The notes: generated from the sequence alone by a model not told the origin. A stretch of DNA of 64,000 nucleotides from Psychroserpens luteus (GCF_015319355.1 NZ_JADILU010000010.1:1-64000), one strand, 5' to 3'; shown: positions 53,449-63,510, counted from the stretch's first letter. Numbers and translations: made by a program.

Positions 53449-54684
53449 CTATTTTTTTCTCAAATTCCTAACACGCTCCAACAACGTAGGATGAGAATAA
53501 TGCATCAATACATAAGCTGGATGAGGCGTTAGATTACTCAAACTATTTTTAGATAATTTTTTAAGTGAAGTTATTAAAGGCTCAGCTTTATAGGTGTTTT
53601 TTGCAAAATCATCTGCTTGATATTCAAATTTACGAGAGAGTTGATTCATTAATAAACCTGTTACTTCGGAAATTGGAGAATACAACAAACCAAAGGCAAT
53701 TAAACCAACATGAAAACTTGCGATTTCAACACCAAGCGCATTTGACAATAACGGATTTGAAATAAATACAGACAAAATAAATAAAGTCAATCCAGTCAAA
53801 GCAATAGAAGCTACCAAATTAAAAACAATGTGTTTCTTTTTATAATGTCCAACCTCATGTGCGAGGACTGCAACAATTTCTTCCTCATCTAATTCTTTCA
53901 CTAAGGTGTCATAAAGCGTCACACGTTTTTCGCTACCAAAACCAGAGAAATACGCATTAGCCTTTGTACTACGCTTTGAGCCATCAATGATAAAAATCTT
54001 ATCGAGATTAAACCCAACAGATTTTGCATATTCTGAAATTTTATCACGCAAAGTTCCATCTTCTAAAGGTGTTTGTTTATTAAATAACGGAACAATAAGT
54101 TTGGAATAAAACATATTCATAAACACAGTGAACACTGTTACAATTCCCCAGGCATACAACCAAAATAACTCTTGTGTTTGCTCGTAAAACCAAATAATGA
54201 GCGCTAAAATTGCGCCTCCAATTATTACCATCATGATAAGACCTTTAATCTTATCAAGTACAAATGTTTTCTTGGTGGTTTTGTTAAATCCAAAACGTTC
54301 TTCAATTACGAAGGTTTTATAATAACTAAAAGGTGTAGAAATAAGATCGCTTCCCAGCATAATGATTCCGAAGAAAATTAAAGCAACCACAATTGGGTTT
54401 TCGCTATAGCTTCTTGCGATGTTGTCTACGTATTCAAATCCGTCAAAAAAGAGAAACCCTAAAGTAAGCGCCAATGAAAATAAGGAGCTCCAAATCCCAA
54501 ATTTATAATTGGTCTTTTTATAGGCTTGCGATTTCTTATATTCTGTCTCATCGTAGACATCTTGTAATTCCTTCGGAATTGGATTGTCATAATTTTTTGC
54601 ATTGAGATAATCTAAAACTTTATCAATAATGAAATTGATAACGATTATAAAAATGATAATGTAAAATAGTGTAGTAGATGTCAT
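53449..54684 (-). CDS. M48 family membrane metallopeptidase (Ste24-like)
   Basis: This 411-residue integral membrane zinc peptidase has HEVGH at 276-280. The third ligand Glu lies in the EYQADDFA segment near residue 365. About seven hydrophobic segments and the conserved C-terminal MHYSHPTLLERVRNL fit Ste24/CAAX protease 1 homologues. A role in membrane protein quality control is likely by family. The stop of the upstream methyltransferase is two bases before its ATG. Fragments of its 3' end are scattered upstream of spoT. Confidence 0.9.
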   Translation of the reverse strand: MTSTTLFYIIIFIIVINFIIDKVLDYLNAKNYDNPIPKELQDVYDETEYKKSQAYKKTNYKFGIWSSLFSLALTLGFLFFDGFEYVDNIARSYSENPIVVALIFFGIIMLGSDLISTPFSYYKTFVIEERFGFNKTTKKTFVLDKIKGLIMMVIIGGAILALIIWFYEQTQELFWLYAWGIVTVFTVFMNMFYSKLIVPLFNKQTPLEDGTLRDKISEYAKSVGFNLDKIFIIDGSKRSTKANAYFSGFGSEKRVTLYDTLVKELDEEEIVAVLAHEVGHYKKKHIVFNLVASIALTGLTLFILSVFISNPLLSNALGVEIASFHVGLIAFGLLYSPISEVTGLLMNQLSRKFEYQADDFAKNTYKAEPLITSLKKLSKNSLSNLTPHPAYVLMHYSHPTLLERVRNLRKK

Positions 54685-54686
54685 AT

Positions 54687-55499
54687 TTATTTAAAATTAC
54701 GCTGCCTCTTTACCTCAAAAATCAAAATTCCTGCAGCGACAGACACATTCATACTATCAATCTCACCTTGCATAGGGATTTTTATATTTTGAGTAGAAGC
54801 AAGTCGCCATGCATCACTTAAACCAGTAGCTTCTGTACCTACTACAATTGCGGTAGATTGCGTGTAATCTTGTTTGTGATAATCAACTGCTTCTTGTAAA
54901 ATGGCACTATAAATAGAAACTTCATGCGCTTTTAAAAATGCGATGATTTCATCTGTATTACCAACACCTATTTGATTTGTAAACACACAACCAACACTAG
55001 ACCTTATAATGTTTGGGTTGTATAAATCTCCTTTTGGGTTTGCAATAATCACAGCAGCTACATTAGCAGCATCAGCAGTACGAAGGATGGCACCAATATT
55101 TCCAGGTTTCTCAGGAGCTTCGGCAACGAGTATTAATGGGTTTTTCTTTGGTCCCGAAACAATCGGGATTAAATCTTCCAATCTATGCTGTTTCATTTCA
55201 GCAATAGCAATAATACCTTCTGTAGAACTACGATAAGCCAATTTTTCAAATACATCTCTAGAGATTTGGATGCGTTCAATTTCCGAAGATATTAAAGAAT
55301 TTAAATCATCATCAGAAACCAAATCTGGATAAAATAATACAGTCTTAATCTTATAATTGGCTTTTGTGGCTAGCATTAATTCGCGCTGACCCTCAATAAT
55401 AAAGAGACCTGTTTTTTTACGCTCACGAGATTTATCTTTTAAAACAAGAATTTGTTTTACTAGTTGATTTTGTACGCTCGTGATTTCTTTATACTGCAT
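54687..55499 (-). CDS. SpoU/TrmH-family RNA 2'-O-methyltransferase
   Basis: This 270-residue protein has an N-terminal substrate-binding domain (LVLKDKSRERKKTGLFIIEGQRE). The SPOUT catalytic domain has motif 1 AEAPEKPGNIGAILRTADAA, motif 2 VVGTEATGLSDAW and motif 3 IPMQGEIDSMNVSVAAGI. It should methylate ribose 2'-OH of tRNA or rRNA; the target base is unknown. The ATG at 55499 is preferred over a TTG five codons upstream. It is co-directional and nearly contiguous with the M48 gene. Confidence 0.9.
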   Translation of the reverse strand: MQYKEITSVQNQLVKQILVLKDKSRERKKTGLFIIEGQRELMLATKANYKIKTVLFYPDLVSDDDLNSLISSEIERIQISRDVFEKLAYRSSTEGIIAIAEMKQHRLEDLIPIVSGPKKNPLILVAEAPEKPGNIGAILRTADAANVAAVIIANPKGDLYNPNIIRSSVGCVFTNQIGVGNTDEIIAFLKAHEVSIYSAILQEAVDYHKQDYTQSTAIVVGTEATGLSDAWRLASTQNIKIPMQGEIDSMNVSVAAGILIFEVKRQRNFK

Positions 55500-55657
55500 T
55501 ATGTTAAAATTCAAAATGTTTGGAAGAGAACAAATTTACATTTTATCAAACATATACTGCGTTAATCTATAAATAGAATTACTGCGTTTTAATCAAAGGG
55601 TAGGAAAATTAAGAATATAGCTGTTATAATAGTGACACAAATTTTCATCACTCGATT

Positions 55658-55665
55658 TAGATTTG
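55658..55665 (+). promoter_or_regulatory. Possible -7 element TAGATTTG
   Basis: TAGATTTG matches TAnnTTTG and lies 38 bp before the ATG of the 1466-residue T9SS protein. The -33 position reads TTTT rather than TTTG. Confidence 0.4.
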
Positions 55666-55703
55666 TAACTTGAAACTTGTAACAACCGATCAAACTCTTA
55701 TTT

Positions 55704-58700
55704 ATGAAAACAAAATTACTCATTCCGCTAATTGCCCTTTTCTTTACAACTTTTATTAATGCCCAAGACCTAACCATGCAAAATGGTTCTTGGACAGAGT
55801 GTGATTTTATTTTAACAGACTCAGGAAGTTCTACTGCTAATTATGGTAATAATGAAAACCTTACATTGACTTTATGTCCGTCAAATGATAACGAATTAGT
55901 GTCTATTGAATTTTTAGAATTTTCAACGCAATTCAACGCAGATTTTCTAAGTATTTATGATGGTGATACCATAAATAGTCCGTTAATTGGTTCGTATTCT
56001 GGAGTAGATAGTCCCGGATTTGTAACCGCAGAAAATGCTTCTGGTTGTTTAACCATTACATTTATTAGTGATGCTGTTGGTACAACGACAGGTTGGTCTG
56101 CTGAAGTTCTTTGTACAGTACAAGATTTTGTAATTAATCAACCCACAGACTATCTGGTTTGTGATAATGACTTAGATGGGGTTTATGATTTTGATTTAAT
56201 AGCAAAGGATTCAGAAATTTTAGGATCGTTGAGTCCTAATAATTATGAAGTTACTTATTATCAAACACAGCAAGATGCAGAAGCTGTAATAAATGCACTA
56301 GCCAGTCCTTATACAAATGTCACTAATCCACAAACAATATTTGTTAACGTAATGCATAATACTACAGGTAATATGCAGCAAGCATCTTTTGATCTTATTG
56401 TGAATATTGCTCCTCAACCTAATCTTCAAGAGATTTATGAGATTTGTGAAGGGTCTACGCTTATTGTAGATTCTGGATTAAACGATCCTAATTTCAATTA
56501 TCAGTGGTATTACGATGGATTTGTTATTCCAAATGAATATAACGCTACATTAGAAGTAACTCAAACGGGTTATTATCAATTATATGTGTCCTCTTCAAAT
56601 TTCTGTGATTCTTTTACAGATTTTGAAGTGCTTATAAATGATTTTAGTTTTGTAACACAACCTTCACCATTAGTAGTATGTGATGATGATAATGATGGTT
56701 TTGCACTTTTTGATTTAGACACCAAAACTCAAGAAATTATAAATGGTGTGGATAACTCAACAGTTATAGTTACATTTCATGAAACAGAGAGTGATGCAGC
56801 TAATAATGTTAATCCTTTATCTTCTCCTTATGTTAATATCACTCCATTAAGTCAAGTAGTTTATGTTAGAGTGTCTACTATATTTGGAGATTGTTCATCA
56901 ATTGGTTTCATGGAACTTATTGTAGATGTTAATTGTGTTTATGCATCATCTGCAAACATAAATGTTTGTGCTGATGATCCAAATATTACAGTTGATGTTG
57001 ATTTAACAACGCAAGAAACTAATATGATTAATGGTCAAAATATTGCAGATTATACATTTAGTTATTACAATTCAATGACAAATGCAGAAGCTCAAATAAA
57101 CCCAATAATCAACCCTGAGAATTTTATTGTGAGTGGTAACTCCTCTACAGTTTTTGTAAGAATTGAAGAAAATTCAACTGGAGATAATACGGTTATAGAA
57201 TTATATGTGAATTTTAATTTGAATCCGACAGTCGTTTTTAATGAGCCTTATACAATTTGTTCTGGAACAGAAATAGTTCTAACACCAATTTTAACAGGTG
57301 GTGCAACTAATCAATACACGTATTTATGGAGTAATGGTTTAACAGATTCAGAAATCATAGTTTTTGATGCTGGTGTGTATTCAGTTACTGTTACAGATCC
57401 AATAAGTGGTTGTTCAACTTATGCAGAAGTTTTAGTTAGTGAAGGAGAAGGTGCAGCTATTGCAACACCACAAAGTTTGTCTTCATGTGCTGCTAATGGT
57501 GTTTTTGATTTAACAAACGTTATACCAGAAGTATTGAATGGTTTAGATCCAAATAATTATGAGATTGCATTTTATGATAACTTCAATGCTATGTTTAATC
57601 AAGTTAATGCGATTTCAAATCCAGATCAATATACAGCGACAACAAACCTTCTAACGATTTATATAAGAGTAAGTAATCTTGACAATGAATGTTTTGCGTT
57701 TAGTGATTTTAATCTTATTATAGAAGATTGTCCAATAGAAATTGATTGTGGTGAAGCGCCAGTGAACACGACATATTGCTATGCACTTAGTTCTGCAGAT
57801 GAATACACATATGTTAGTGTAGATGGTTCACCAGTGCAAGTGACTTTTAATTCTGGACAAGTAGAAGATAATTGGGATGAATTGACAGTTATTGATTCAG
57901 ATGGAACTGTTATATATAGTGGCTACGGAAATAATGGAAACCTTACAGGATTAACATTTATGTCAACTGGCGACCGACTTACAATTTACGTAGACTCTGA
58001 TGATGTTTTTGCGTGTGCAGATCAAAATTACAATCCAATTGATTATGATGTGAGTTGTTTTGATGCTACAGCAGTACCAAACTGTACTTCTGTCTTGACA
58101 AGTCCAATTAATGGTGATGTTGATGTGAATGAAAATATAGATTTATCATGGACAATGTCATCTGGTTTGGTATCAGGTTATAAGTTATCTGTTGGTATTA
58201 CATCTGGCGGAACAGAAGTTTTTGATAACGAAGACGTAGGAAATGTTTTAACCTATGATATTGGTACTCTAGATTATGAAACAACATATTATGTAACCAT
58301 TATAGCTTACAATGATAATGGAGATGCTACAGGTTGTACAGAAGAAAATTTTACAACAAGATCAAACCCTAACCAAACTGTAGTTTGTGCTGATGGAGGT
58401 TTAAACACAATGTTTTGTTATGACAATTCTGATACTACAGAGTTTAATTTTCAAAGTGACAATGGAGGTCCATTAACGATATATTTTAATTCAGGAGGTG
58501 CAGAAGTTGACTATGATGAAGTCTATATTTTAGATTCAGATGGTTCTATAATGAATCCAAATTTAACTTATGGGAATAATGGTGATTTTTCTGGATTGAG
58601 TTATACATCTACAGGAGAAACAATTACTATAGCTTTTGATACAGATACCTCTATAAGTTGCGCATCTGGTAGTTCATGCTGTACAGAGCAGTTTGATTTT

Positions 58701-60104
58701 GACGTGTATTGCTCAACTTCCGTAGGAATAATAGATGTTAACGCATTTGTAGATGCAAATGCAAATGCAATTTTTGATACAGCAGAACCTAATTTTTCTA
58801 ACGGTTATTTTACTTATGAAATCAATAACGACGGAAATATTAATATCGTAAATTCTTCAACGGGTTCATTTCAAATTGTTACTACAAATGAAACAGATGT
58901 TTATGACATCACGTTTAACCCATACGAGGAATCTGCAGGATGTTATGAAATTACAACAAGTATTTTTGAAAATATAAGCGTTACTAATGGTACAACAGAA
59001 ACTGTTGATTTTCCTGTTGTAGAAGAACAAAGTTGTGAAGACCTTGCTGTATATCTAATTAATAATTGGACACCTCCAAGACCTGGTTTTAGTCATGAAA
59101 ATATCCTCGTGTTAGAAAACTTAGGATTTACAACAATTACCTCAGGTACAGTAGAATTTATTGTTGACCCATTACTAATTTATAATGGTGTTACAAATGT
59201 GAATCCTAACTATACAATTAATACTACTGCAACAGGATTCACAGTAGACTTTGTAAACTTCCAACCTGGAACTACAGAATATATAGATATTTCATTAACC
59301 TGTCCTGCAACTGTAGATTTAGGTGAGATTGTTACCAATACAGCAAATTATGTTACTAATAGTAATGATTTGGTAACAACCAATAATTACTCAACATTGT
59401 CTGAGTTGATTGTTGGTTCTTGGGATCCAAATGATATGAGAGAGTCTCATGGACCACGAGTGAATTACGATAATTTCGCAGCATCAGATGAGTATTTATA
59501 TTATACCATTCGTTTCCAAAATTTAGGAACAGCAGCTGCCGATTTTGTTAGAATTGACGATGCATTGAATAGTCAATTAGATGAAACAACATTTGAAATG
59601 TTGAGGTCGAGTCATGATTATGTGGTGACAAGAACAGATTCTGATTTAGAATGGTTTTTCGAGGATATTAATTTGGCAGCAGAGCAAGATGATGTAGAAG
59701 CTAGTAAAGGTTTTGTCTATTTCAGGATTAAGTCAAAATCAGGATATGGTATTGGAGATATCATCCCAAATACAGCATCAATTTTCTTTGATTTTAATGC
59801 TCCTGTAATTACAAATCGTTTTGATACAGAATTTGTTGAAGATGCATTATCTTTAGAGGATTCAAACTTTATATCCTTTGATATGTTTCCAAATCCAGCC
59901 AAAGACATCTTGAATATTAAATTAAACAATATTTCAAATGCTAATCTTAGCGTTTATGATATTCAAGGCAAATTAGTATTAGAGCATTCTATTTCTGAAA
60001 CACAGAACCTAGAGCTTAATGTTTCAGACTTACAAAGTGGAATGTACTTTATGAAACTAAATACTGGAACTAAAGAACTAGTAAAAAAATTAATTATTGA
60101 ATAA
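55704..60104 (+). CDS. Large secreted multidomain protein with DUF7619 and T9SS type A sorting domain
   Basis: This is a 1466-residue precursor with a signal peptide (LIALFFTTFINAQ). The domain order is as follows. A CUB-like domain spans about 22-135. Several modules of the type VVCDDDNDGFALFDLDTK...SPYVN...IYVRV follow, with an Ig-like domain (GYYQLYVSS) among them. Two further CUB-like domains lie at about 690-795 and 895-1005, around a fibronectin III-like domain. A DUF7619-like region (SWDPNDM...NTASIFFDFNAPVITN) and a T9SS type A sorting domain (FPNPAKDILNI, SGMYFMKLNTG) end the protein. It is probably displayed on the surface or released; the ligand is unknown. The next gene is a shorter paralogue. 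Confidence 0.85.
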   Translation: MKTKLLIPLIALFFTTFINAQDLTMQNGSWTECDFILTDSGSSTANYGNNENLTLTLCPSNDNELVSIEFLEFSTQFNADFLSIYDGDTINSPLIGSYSGVDSPGFVTAENASGCLTITFISDAVGTTTGWSAEVLCTVQDFVINQPTDYLVCDNDLDGVYDFDLIAKDSEILGSLSPNNYEVTYYQTQQDAEAVINALASPYTNVTNPQTIFVNVMHNTTGNMQQASFDLIVNIAPQPNLQEIYEICEGSTLIVDSGLNDPNFNYQWYYDGFVIPNEYNATLEVTQTGYYQLYVSSSNFCDSFTDFEVLINDFSFVTQPSPLVVCDDDNDGFALFDLDTKTQEIINGVDNSTVIVTFHETESDAANNVNPLSSPYVNITPLSQVVYVRVSTIFGDCSSIGFMELIVDVNCVYASSANINVCADDPNITVDVDLTTQETNMINGQNIADYTFSYYNSMTNAEAQINPIINPENFIVSGNSSTVFVRIEENSTGDNTVIELYVNFNLNPTVVFNEPYTICSGTEIVLTPILTGGATNQYTYLWSNGLTDSEIIVFDAGVYSVTVTDPISGCSTYAEVLVSEGEGAAIATPQSLSSCAANGVFDLTNVIPEVLNGLDPNNYEIAFYDNFNAMFNQVNAISNPDQYTATTNLLTIYIRVSNLDNECFAFSDFNLIIEDCPIEIDCGEAPVNTTYCYALSSADEYTYVSVDGSPVQVTFNSGQVEDNWDELTVIDSDGTVIYSGYGNNGNLTGLTFMSTGDRLTIYVDSDDVFACADQNYNPIDYDVSCFDATAVPNCTSVLTSPINGDVDVNENIDLSWTMSSGLVSGYKLSVGITSGGTEVFDNEDVGNVLTYDIGTLDYETTYYVTIIAYNDNGDATGCTEENFTTRSNPNQTVVCADGGLNTMFCYDNSDTTEFNFQSDNGGPLTIYFNSGGAEVDYDEVYILDSDGSIMNPNLTYGNNGDFSGLSYTSTGETITIAFDTDTSISCASGSSCCTEQFDFDVYCSTSVGIIDVNAFVDANANAIFDTAEPNFSNGYFTYEINNDGNINIVNSSTGSFQIVTTNETDVYDITFNPYEESAGCYEITTSIFENISVTNGTTETVDFPVVEEQSCEDLAVYLINNWTPPRPGFSHENILVLENLGFTTITSGTVEFIVDPLLIYNGVTNVNPNYTINTTATGFTVDFVNFQPGTTEYIDISLTCPATVDLGEIVTNTANYVTNSNDLVTTNNYSTLSELIVGSWDPNDMRESHGPRVNYDNFAASDEYLYYTIRFQNLGTAAADFVRIDDALNSQLDETTFEMLRSSHDYVVTRTDSDLEWFFEDINLAAEQDDVEASKGFVYFRIKSKSGYGIGDIIPNTASIFFDFNAPVITNRFDTEFVEDALSLEDSNFISFDMFPNPAKDILNIKLNNISNANLSVYDIQGKLVLEHSISETQNLELNVSDLQSGMYFMKLNTGTKELVKKLIIE

Positions 60105-60124
60105 TAGTAATTAAATAATGTTTT

Positions 60125-60155
60125 AAAAGCCTCAGACCAGTTCTGAGGCTTTTTG
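60125..60155 (+). terminator. Intrinsic terminator
   Basis: The stem AAAGCCTCAGA / TCTGAGGCTTT with a short loop is followed by T residues, 20 bp after the stop of the 1466-residue gene. Confidence 0.85.
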
Positions 60156-60223
60156 TTTAAAAAACAAAGTGTTATATTTATATACATTATGTTGACTTAA
60201 AGTGTCAAATAAAAACCAAAACT

Positions 60224-62521
60224 ATGAAACTAAAAGTACTAATTGTCTTTTTTATTCTTTGTTCACTATTTAGTTTTTCTCAGGTTGATTTAGGTGCTGA
60301 TATAGAATCTTGTGAAGGAAACACAGTTGTTTTAGATGCAACTACTCCAGGAGCAATAACTTATGAATGGTACAGAAATGGTTTCATCATAACAGGTGAG
60401 GTGTCGTCAACTTTATCTGTTTATTATACTGATATTTATGAAGTATATGTGCAAGTCGAAGGCGACACATTTACAGATGATATAGTTGTTACTTTTAATC
60501 CAAATCCCATAGCGCAAACTTTAACAGATTTTAGTTTATGTGACAATAATTTAGATGGTTTCGGAACCTTTGATCTTACATCTAAAGATTTTGAAATTAT
60601 CGGAAATCAAACCGAAGTGTATGTGAGTTATTTTGATTCTCAAGTCTCAGCAGAACAGTACATTAATCCTATAGTTGGTCCTTATGTAAATAGTGCTAAT
60701 CCTCAAACCATTTGGGCTAGAATAGAAAACACTGTTACAGGTTGTTTTACTGTTGTGGATTTTGATTTAATTCTCGATCCAAACTGTGAAGACCTTGAAG
60801 TATTATGTGGTCCAGTTCCTCTAAATATTGAATACTGTTATCCAAATAACTCTGTCAAGCAATACAACTTTTTTAACCCTATAGGATCGCCTCTAACAGT
60901 GGTGTTTAATTCAGGGCAATTAGAACTAAATATTGATAAAGTAATCGTGATTGATTCAGATGGAGCGACACAACTTTTTAATGGCGATAATAATGGAGAT
61001 CTTGAAGGGTTAACAATTCAATCCATAGGAAGTTCTATTTCAGTAAGAATAGAATCAAATGATAGTATCAGTTGTGCTGATGGTAGTTCTGAACTCATAG
61101 AGTTTGACGTCTTTTGCGCTGATTTTGCTGGTAGTATCAGCGGAAGAGCTTTTTTTGATGAAAATAATAATGACATATTTGATGGAAATGATGCAAATTT
61201 TAGAAATGGCTATTACACTTATGAAGTTAATAATAGCGGAATTATAAATGAAATAGTGTCTACAGACGGTAACTATTATATAGCCAATGCAGAAGAAGGT
61301 AATAGTTACGAGATAACATATAATTTATATGAAGGTTATCAAGATTGTTATACAATTACCACAAATGCAGTAAGTAATATCACAGTAACTGGCAATGAAG
61401 CTCTAGAAATAAATTTCCCAGTTACAAATGACCTAATGTGTGAAGATCTTGGCGTGTATCTCTTATCACCTTTTGCTCAGCAACCAAGACCAGGGTTTCA
61501 TTATATAAATCGTGTGTATATTGAGAATTTTGGGTTTTCTACAATTAATTCTGGGACAATTGAGTTTGTTGCCGATGATTTAGTTGAATTTGTTGAGACC
61601 TATTACCAAACAAACCCAAATCATGTGGTCACATACACTAGTAATGGCTTTACATTAGATTTTACAAATCTACAACCTGGTGATATTGAGTATATAAATG
61701 TCAGATTATATTGTCCTGCTAGCGTTGAGCTAGGGCAAGTTGTCAATAATACAGTGACATACACAATGTCTGGCAACGATGATTTTGAATTAAATAACAC
61801 GTCAGAATTAGCTCAAATTGTTGTAGGTTCTTGGGACCCTAATGATAAGATGGAGTCACATGGTCCAGAAATAGTATATGACGATTTTAGTTCGTCCGAT
61901 GAATTTTTATACTACACCATTCGCTTTCAAAATTTAGGTACAGCAGATGCTATTACAGTTAGAATTGAAGATGCTCTCGATGCTAGTTTAAATGAAGACA
62001 CCTTTCAAATGTTACGATCAAGTCATAACTATTCATTATCAAAAATAGATAACGAAATCACATGGCAATTTGATAATATTTATTTACCAGCAGAGCAAGA
62101 TGATGAAGAAGGAAGTCAAGGTTTTGTGTACTTTAAAATTAAACCAAAATCAGGATATGCTATTGGAGATATTATCCCTAATACAGCGTCAATTTTCTTT
62201 GATTTTAATGCTCCTGTAATTACAAATCTTTTTGATTCAGAATTTGTTGAAGATGCATTATCTGTAGAAGATTCAAACTTTATCTTTTTTGATATGTTTC
62301 CAAATCCAGCAAACGATCTGGTGACGATTCGTTTGAGTACTAATAACTCAGGGAATGTAACCGTGAAAATTATTGATCTCCAAGGAAAGCTCATCTTAGA
62401 GCAGCACATTTCCGAAGGAAATAATCTTGAATTAGATATTGCAGACTTACAAAGCGGACTCTATTTCGTGAAACTAAACACAAATAATAAAAGTTTAATC
62501 AAAAAACTGATTATAGAATAA
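60224..62521 (+). CDS. Secreted multidomain protein, shorter paralogue of the preceding gene
   Basis: This 765-residue precursor has a signal peptide (LIVFFILCSLFSFSQ) and one Ig-like domain (YEWYRNGFIITG). One FSLCDNNLDGFGTFDLTSKD-type module follows, then one CUB-like domain and an SdrD-like segment (GSISGRAFFDENNN). The same DUF7619-like region and T9SS type A domain as in the preceding gene end the protein. It looks like a truncated relative that kept one copy of each module. The terminal 200 residues are close to those of the neighbour. It has its own terminator. Confidence 0.85.
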   Translation: MKLKVLIVFFILCSLFSFSQVDLGADIESCEGNTVVLDATTPGAITYEWYRNGFIITGEVSSTLSVYYTDIYEVYVQVEGDTFTDDIVVTFNPNPIAQTLTDFSLCDNNLDGFGTFDLTSKDFEIIGNQTEVYVSYFDSQVSAEQYINPIVGPYVNSANPQTIWARIENTVTGCFTVVDFDLILDPNCEDLEVLCGPVPLNIEYCYPNNSVKQYNFFNPIGSPLTVVFNSGQLELNIDKVIVIDSDGATQLFNGDNNGDLEGLTIQSIGSSISVRIESNDSISCADGSSELIEFDVFCADFAGSISGRAFFDENNNDIFDGNDANFRNGYYTYEVNNSGIINEIVSTDGNYYIANAEEGNSYEITYNLYEGYQDCYTITTNAVSNITVTGNEALEINFPVTNDLMCEDLGVYLLSPFAQQPRPGFHYINRVYIENFGFSTINSGTIEFVADDLVEFVETYYQTNPNHVVTYTSNGFTLDFTNLQPGDIEYINVRLYCPASVELGQVVNNTVTYTMSGNDDFELNNTSELAQIVVGSWDPNDKMESHGPEIVYDDFSSSDEFLYYTIRFQNLGTADAITVRIEDALDASLNEDTFQMLRSSHNYSLSKIDNEITWQFDNIYLPAEQDDEEGSQGFVYFKIKPKSGYAIGDIIPNTASIFFDFNAPVITNLFDSEFVEDALSVEDSNFIFFDMFPNPANDLVTIRLSTNNSGNVTVKIIDLQGKLILEQHISEGNNLELDIADLQSGLYFVKLNTNNKSLIKKLIIE

Positions 62522-62537
62522 TTTTAAAATTTTTAAT

Positions 62538-62573
62538 AAAAAAAAGCCTTAGATAACTTCTAAGGCTTTTTTT
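62538..62573 (+). terminator. Intrinsic terminator
   Basis: The stem AAAAGCCTTAGA / TCTAAGGCTTTT with a TAACT-type loop is followed by a T run, just after the second T9SS gene. Confidence 0.85.
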
Positions 62574-62646
62574 GTAAGCTATTCTAAGTAACTTCGTCAA
62601 AGTCACTTATTGAAAATAATTTTAACCTTAAATTAAAGATCAACTA

Positions 62647-63450
62647 ATGAAATTAGCAAGCTTATTATTAATTGTATTACTAGTTTTTACATCTTGTAAA
62701 GACAATAAAACATCAGAAAAAGTAGAGTCTATTGATTATTCTAAAGAAAATTTAGATGTCACAACAAGTACCTATCCAGAAAGCATTACTACTGTTTTTG
62801 ATGCACACGGAGGAGTAGATGCTTGGAAAAAAATGAACACACTCAAATTTACAATGCCTAAAGAAACAGGTGACGAAATCACAACTGTAGATTTGCATAA
62901 TAGATATTCTATCATAGAAATGCCACAACATTCTCTTGGGTATGATGGTAAAGAAATTTGGTTGCAAAAAAAGGATACAACATCTTACAAAGGCAATCCT
63001 AAGTTTTATTATAACTTAATGTTTTACTTCTATTCTATGCCTTTCGTTTTGGCAGATGACGGTATTAATTATGAAGACGTAGAGCCATTAAGCTTTGAAG
63101 GAAAAGAATATTCAGGAATCAAAATAACTTATGAAAGTGGAGTAGGAGAATCATCAGATGATGAATATATTTTATATTATGATCCAACAACAGGAGAAAT
63201 GACTTGGTTAGCCTACACAGTGACTTTCTTTACAAGTGAAAAAGCTAAGGAGTTTCATTTTATTAAATATAGTGATTGGCAAACAGTCAATGGGATAAAA
63301 CTTCCTAAAACACTTACTTGGTATAATTATGAAAATAACGTACCAACAACAAAACGTAATGATGTAGATTTTACTAATGTAATCTTAACTAAAGATTCAA
63401 AAGGAGTTTCAGCATTTTCAAAACCAGCAAATGCAGAAATCGTAAAATAG
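62647..63450 (+). CDS. Lipoprotein, DUF6503-like
   Basis: This 267-residue lipoprotein has a lipobox ending FTSC (Cys17). The mature part has VFDAHGGVDAWKKMNTLKF, then beta strands such as HSLGYDGKEIWLQKK and YSGIKITYESG. The late stretch DWQTVNGIKLPKTLTWY resembles LolA/LolB-like outer membrane lipoprotein folds and the DUF6503 family. The function is unknown. It ends at a terminator shared with the convergent amidohydrolase gene. Confidence 0.65.
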   Translation: MKLASLLLIVLLVFTSCKDNKTSEKVESIDYSKENLDVTTSTYPESITTVFDAHGGVDAWKKMNTLKFTMPKETGDEITTVDLHNRYSIIEMPQHSLGYDGKEIWLQKKDTTSYKGNPKFYYNLMFYFYSMPFVLADDGINYEDVEPLSFEGKEYSGIKITYESGVGESSDDEYILYYDPTTGEMTWLAYTVTFFTSEKAKEFHFIKYSDWQTVNGIKLPKTLTWYNYENNVPTTKRNDVDFTNVILTKDSKGVSAFSKPANAEIVK

Positions 63451-63470
63451 TTTAAGTAAATTATTAAATA

Positions 63471-63510
63471 AAAAAAAACCTGTCTAGTTTTAAAGCCGAC
63501 AGGTTTTTTT
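63471..63510. terminator. Bidirectional intrinsic terminator
   Basis: The stem AAAACCTGTC / GACAGGTTTT has a loop of about 14 bases and is flanked by an A run on the left and a T run on the right. It lies between convergent genes. Confidence 0.8.

Noticed and set aside
15184-62417. TTCCGAAG as a Chi-like recombination site
   Set aside because: Copies are split 12 to 11 between strands, whereas Chi sites are usually biased toward the replication direction; without genome context this reading is not favoured.
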